35,046 nucleotides of DNA from Chara braunii (taxonomy: Eukaryota > Streptophyta > Charophyceae > Charales > Characeae), in the NCBI GenBank assembly GCA_003427395.1, contig BFEA01000822.1, positions 151,984-187,029 of the forward strand, given 5' to 3'. Both the position numbers and the translations under genes were made by a program. Below the pieces are notes generated by a model. That model was given only the letters and a program-made list of their open reading frames with translations. It searched no databases and had not been told where the DNA came from. Within the stretch, counting starts at the first letter, position 1; each line of letters begins with the position of its first letter. This document shows, piece after piece, positions 30,939-35,046 of the stretch.

Positions 30939-33900
30939 TGTCGGCGCGAATACCCTTACAAGGGTATCCGCCCTGGTTTTTGCAAGCGACAGAAAATAGT
31001 GTGGTTTAAAGTTAAGTATACCGCGCTGGGCGCGGCTGCGTCTGACACTTACGTTGACAGGATGGTTGACTAGGGTAAAGAGTGTGTGGGCGCGCAGTGT
31101 TAAGGCGCGCATGATTTATCTCCTGATGTTGATTACGAAATCAGCACGGGTGCCGATTTGTTTATTTTTATTTTTTATCGTTAAATTTTTGTTTTTGGTT
31201 ACTCTTGATTAAACTAGGATTTAGGGGATGCTTTCTTTTTATGGTTACGTTTGACCGAGTCGAGCGCGCGTGTGGAGAACGACCCAGACGACGGCATCGG
31301 CAACGACGGCGCGACTTCGTGTGGTAAGCGGGGTGTCGTAGGATGGCGCGCGGGGCGATTATAGCACGGTATAAGCAAGCCGGTGCTGGCACTGGGGGTC
31401 GTGTAGCCGGTTTGTTGGCCCAAAGCGCCGCGCCGCACTGCCTTATATGGTATTCTGCGGGTATGGGTCGCACGTTTGGGCTCAGCCTATAGGTTATGAT
31501 ATTGGACTTATGACGCGGAGGTTTAAGGATCGATGCCAACGGACGACAGCGCGAGGCCAGCGGAGCAGCGTGGAGCCAAACCAGAGAGGTTGAGGGACCG
31601 ACGGTTTTGTTAGTGGGCGCGGCGGTCAGCCCGATCCGCGGGGCTGGCGAGGTGCCAGCAGCCCCTCAGCTCCCCGACGTTTGCTGTTATTTTATTTTAT
31701 GTCCTTTTTGTTTATTGCTCTTGGTCCCTTTGTTACCGCGGCCCGTTTTGGGGCGCGAGACTGCGGTAGGAGCGCGTGGAGGGGGCATTGTATTCGCGGG
31801 CGGCCTGAGGTTCGGCCACGAACTATTGTCGCAATCACGCCAAAGCTACCCCCTTGTAGTATTGTGGGGAACCTCGTAGCAGCCACGTTCGTGCCCTCTG
31901 TGGTTTGCAACTCTAGTGTGACCGGGCGGGGTACTATTTTAGCAAACGTGGGGGAGAAAACTTTGCAGGGTTGCTAGATTGCCACCGCCGTGTGGGTCCG
32001 CCCAGCCGGAGTCGGGTACTTACCGGCCAGGGCGAAGCAGACTGAGGGGGCGGATAGGGGTAAGTGAAAGAGGGACGAACGAACCAGGACGCGAACGCGC
32101 GCAGGGAGCATGCATGCCAGGAAAGGACCGAGTGGCTTTTGGAGGAGCCGCGGGGCATTGCCTCTGACAAGTCCTTCGAGACATCCGTTAAACTTGGAAC
32201 GATACAGGGAAGATTAGTATGGTCCCTGACACGCATAAATTGGGGACAGCCTGAGTTTTTCGTCGTTGTTGTTGTTACCTTCCGTTGTGCGCTGCGGTCG
32301 CACTGATGAGGGACAGCGATCGGTGGAGAGCGGTGAGCGTTGTGGAGCAGAGCGAGGCCGCGAGGGGATTCGTCGGGAGTAGAATCATCGCCGCACCGAG
32401 TCAGGCAAACGCGTGCCGAGCTCGGGTATAGGGGCGTAGGACAGTTTGAGTCGGCCAACAGTTGGTTATTCTGAAGTTCTCCCTCAGGGTGCGTGAGGTG
32501 GGTAGGAAGGACGAGCTGCGCCAGGCCCCAGCGGGGAGCACGCGCGGAGCAAACGGGAGTGCGTGGCTGAAGTGAGGGAGAGATGAACCTGGGCGGAAAA
32601 CCGCGCCGGGTGCATTTCGAGGAGTGGAAGGTGGAAAGACAGGCTTGGGCGCAGCAAGGAGAGGAACGGCGGGTGTGGGGGCTGTGGAACGCAGCAAAGT
32701 GCAGGCAGCGAGGCAACAGGGAAGCCGGGTTACTGGTAGCGCAAGGGAGGAAAGGAAATAAAGGGAGTGAACCCGGACAGAGAATGGCGTCGGGTGCATG
32801 TAAATAAGAGGAGGGACGACGGAGAAGGAAATGAGTTAGTATCTGCTCATATAAAAGGCGATGTCGGTGGGAGAACTTGCTTACCGGGGGTTTTGGGGTA
32901 GGCGACATCACATATAGCGTTAGTTTTAGGAATGAGTTAGCAAAACAGAGGTTAGTGAAGAAGAGGTGCGTGGAGCTATGGCGGGAGTGGTGAAGGGAAA
33001 AGGGGGAAAGCGAGTATCTCGCTCGTTTTCGAACGGAATCGAGCAAGGGAAGGACCGTCTCGAGGGTTTTAAGGTCGGGCGAGCATGATAGCGGTGTCAG
33101 TTTTAGAAGTGACTGAGTAGAATTAGTGTTAGAAAAGGAAAGACCTGCGCGGGAGATGGCGGACTCGGAGACGAGGAATGGAGGAGTAAGATTTCGCTCG
33201 ATCCGTGAGGCAATCGAGCGAAAGAGGGACTCCGAGTCAGGAAGAGGTTTTCAAGGTGGGCGGTTCTGGATTTATAGTTAGTTTAAGTATTGGATTAGTA
33301 AATTAGAAGTTAGTAAGAAAATGGGTTGCGCCAAGGGGAAGGCCTTAAAAGGGTGATGAATCCGTCCGCGTTTCAGCGGAAGATTCATTCCCATTTTTTT
33401 TTCGTTTTCTTTCTTTTCGTAGTTGTCTGTACAGGGTACGGTCCTCTACAGTAAGCGACATAGAGAGAGGGAGAGAGAGAGAGGGAGGTCACCTATCTGG
33501 TCGGCCACCTACCTGGTCGGGTTGTGCCTGTAGGAAGACGGGCGCTGCAGGGGGGGCAGCACCGGTGGAAGGATGTTCTCATGGTCCGGCGGTAGATCCG
33601 GTTCGGGTGTGTTATCGAAAGGGGGCGGGCAGCTACAGATTGGAGGATTACCCGTTGACCAACACATTACTACCCGCCCACCAATGAAAGAAGTCATTAT
33701 TCACCTGTCAACTGGTCGGAGCGAGCGGGGACGGGTAGTTCCCGGCCAAAGTGAGAGGGGGCAAGCCCCTCGCTGCCAAAACTAGCGGTGGGACTGTCTG
33801 CGGGTGTATCGCCCGAGCGGCGACAACCGTTGGGAGCAGAATTGTGCTGAACGTAGACTGTGTTGGTTGCAGTTGCTGATGGCTCACTCAAGTTCTACAC

Positions 33901-35046
33901 GCCCCAGCCGGCTGAATGAACGGTAGGGGCAACAGGCTGGGCTGGTGGCCAAGGCATGGCCCGTCCTAGCAATATGGATGCGAGACAACCAGAAAGAATA
34001 CCCGCAGAACAACGGGAGGACCGGGAGGTGCGTGTGCTAGGAAGAAAGAGAGGGCGTACCTAGTGAGATGGTAAAGTTGTCGTTGGCCGATGCATTATGG
34101 GCCAACGAGCACAATGTTGTGGTTTGAAGATTCGCCAGGAGAGTCTGATCCAGCGGGTTGACGTCGATTTGACTGGTCGCTTGGAGTGGTGATCAGGCTC
34201 CACAAGGGAAGTTGTTGTTGGTGATTGACACGGCGGTCGGAGGCATACGGCTGCGACTGTTGCTGCTGTAACCACTGCTGAGTGTGAGCGGACTGTGCAC
34301 CGCTGCTGCAGTTATTGACCAGGCACAGGTTGTTGTTGCGTAATACTACTGGTTGCCGCTGTGTACTATTGTTGTTGTCAAGGCTGACAGTGCACGAGCC
34401 ATCGCCTACAGACTGGTTGCTGGATGTTGTGCACTTGCTGGCCAACGAGGCTGCTGCGTGTTGCGGTTGTTGCTGGCCACACGGGCTGTTGGCGCATTGT
34501 TGACTAGAGGAGTGAAAACTGCAAAGGGTGCAGGAGCTCGACTGTGTTTTCAGGTGGTGGGAGACGACGGTAGGCGGCGAGGTTCTATAGGGAAGGGCCG
34601 CTACTAAGGATTGAAGGGTCGCCGGGAGGATTGGGTTCGGTGGTTTGACTTCAAAGTTGGTCAGGCGGGTACGTTGGCCGCCATTGCGGGGCCCTCAGGT
34701 GCTGAAGGTACCAAGGCCCTCTCCTGCGAGTCTGAGAGCACCCTCCTTGGATCTGAGAGTCTGAAGCCTTCTCTCTCTATCTTTCTTACTCTAAGTCTAG
34801 TCCCTTGGTTCTGAGTTGAAGGTGGCAGGCGGGATTGCAACCCGTAATCCGCGTCAAGGCCTTTGTGGGAGGTTGGCCCCACCGATTGTGGGAACTCTGC
34901 CGGGACTCAGGAGGAGTCCTGAAGGCAGGGAATTATACGGTAATCCTACTCTTTCCCTTTATACACCTGGATTATACCCCCTACCTTTACACCTTTCTAC
35001 GTTTGGCTGGTTATGTTGTATGTCCCATGTACTTTGACTTTGGTTT
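30939..35046 (+). repeat. 3' LTR, first 4.1 kb (runs off window)
   Basis: Aligns with 16683-20797 over its whole visible length with scattered substitutions and small indels. Here the initial hairpin ataccctt-ac-aagggtat is perfect, while the 5' copy has one mismatch. A minus-strand frame is open for 370 codons (31934-33046) but is interrupted in the other copy and has biased composition, so it is not called. Confidence 0.9.
32850..32858 (+). promoter_or_regulatory. TATA box of the 3' LTR
   Basis: TATAAAAGG at the place equivalent to 18610-18618 in the 5' LTR. Confidence 0.5.

Larger units (their letters stand above)
16683..35046 (+). mobile_element. Giant gag-only LTR retrotransposon (3' end beyond window)
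   Basis: Order seen: 5' LTR (16683-24569), tRNA-Asp-type primer-binding site (24572-24590), unknown ORF (27015-27560), gag (27801-28736), a long non-coding stretch, then the 3' LTR from 30939 to the window end. The first 4.1 kb of both LTRs align base by base; in one stretch of about 230 bases I counted 11 differences, so the insertion is old but recognisable. No protease, reverse transcriptase, RNase H or integrase is found, so it must depend on another element. Architecture resembles LARDs (long LTRs, no pol) and Ogre-type elements (an extra ORF before gag). A possible left target duplication is CTCGT (16678-16682); the right one lies outside the window. The 7.9-kb LTR is unusually long. 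Confidence 0.85.

Noticed and set aside
31934-33046. 370-codon open frame on the minus strand of the 3' LTR
   Set aside because: The equivalent frame in the 5' LTR is broken, the translation is Pro/Ser/Arg/His-rich with no motif, and a GC-rich sequence gives few stops on this strand.
34095-34445. Gln/Asn/Ser-rich minus-strand frame in the LTR
   Set aside because: It follows from tgc/ttg triplets on the plus strand, has no ATG at its start and is interrupted in the other LTR copy.

Overview
The window is gene-poor eukaryotic nuclear DNA. It carries simple repeats (GT, CA, CT and GA tracts, poly-A/poly-T runs), an N gap of about 600 bases, single Ns and several decayed plant-type transposable elements. 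A tRNA-Asp primer-binding site of the kind plant Ty3/gypsy elements use, together with the style of the integrase and gag remnants, points to the green lineage. A large repeat-rich streptophyte such as a charophyte (Chara-like) is my best guess, at low confidence. I find no intact host gene, rRNA, tRNA or CRISPR array.

Layout. (1) 1-7020: AT-rich non-coding DNA with fold-back modules, a 234-bp tandem duplication, a 28-bp palindrome, microsatellites and what looks like a poly(A)-only retroposition scar. (2) 7084-12626: the 3' part of a degraded Ty3/gypsy retrotransposon. It has an integrase pseudogene with three in-frame stops, then a roughly 650-codon unknown third ORF (also decayed), a polypurine tract and a probable 1.7-kb 3' LTR. 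(3) 13156-14016: a non-autonomous hAT-type DNA transposon with 13-bp TIRs and a near-perfect 8-bp target duplication. (4) 14492-15086: sequence gap. (5) 15087-16682: non-coding DNA. (6) 16683 to the window end: a giant LTR retrotransposon. Its 5' LTR (16683-24569, about 7.9 kb) starts TGTCG and ends CGACA. A 19-nt primer-binding site complementary to the 3' end of tRNA-Asp lies 2 nt further on. The internal region holds a short unknown ORF and a gag gene with a CCHC zinc knuckle but no protease, reverse transcriptase or integrase. The 3' LTR starts at 30939 and runs off the window.

The most unusual signal is in this last element. If transcription starts at the LTR TATA box, its RNA would have an extremely long leader filled with stem-loops. 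One family has about ten hairpins with a conserved loop (around TATAAGTTTAGG) and different but complementary stems. A second has five units of about 122 bp, each with a covarying hairpin before a conserved GCTGCC core. There is also a stem that buries half of the primer-binding site, a 45-bp x5 hairpin repeat and a long hairpin 150 nt before the 3' LTR. Stem sequences that differ between copies while pairing is kept, some with many G-U pairs, suggest selection on RNA structure. The element resembles LARD/Ogre-type non-autonomous elements, which probably borrow pol from a relative, but its LTR length and hairpin arrays stand out.
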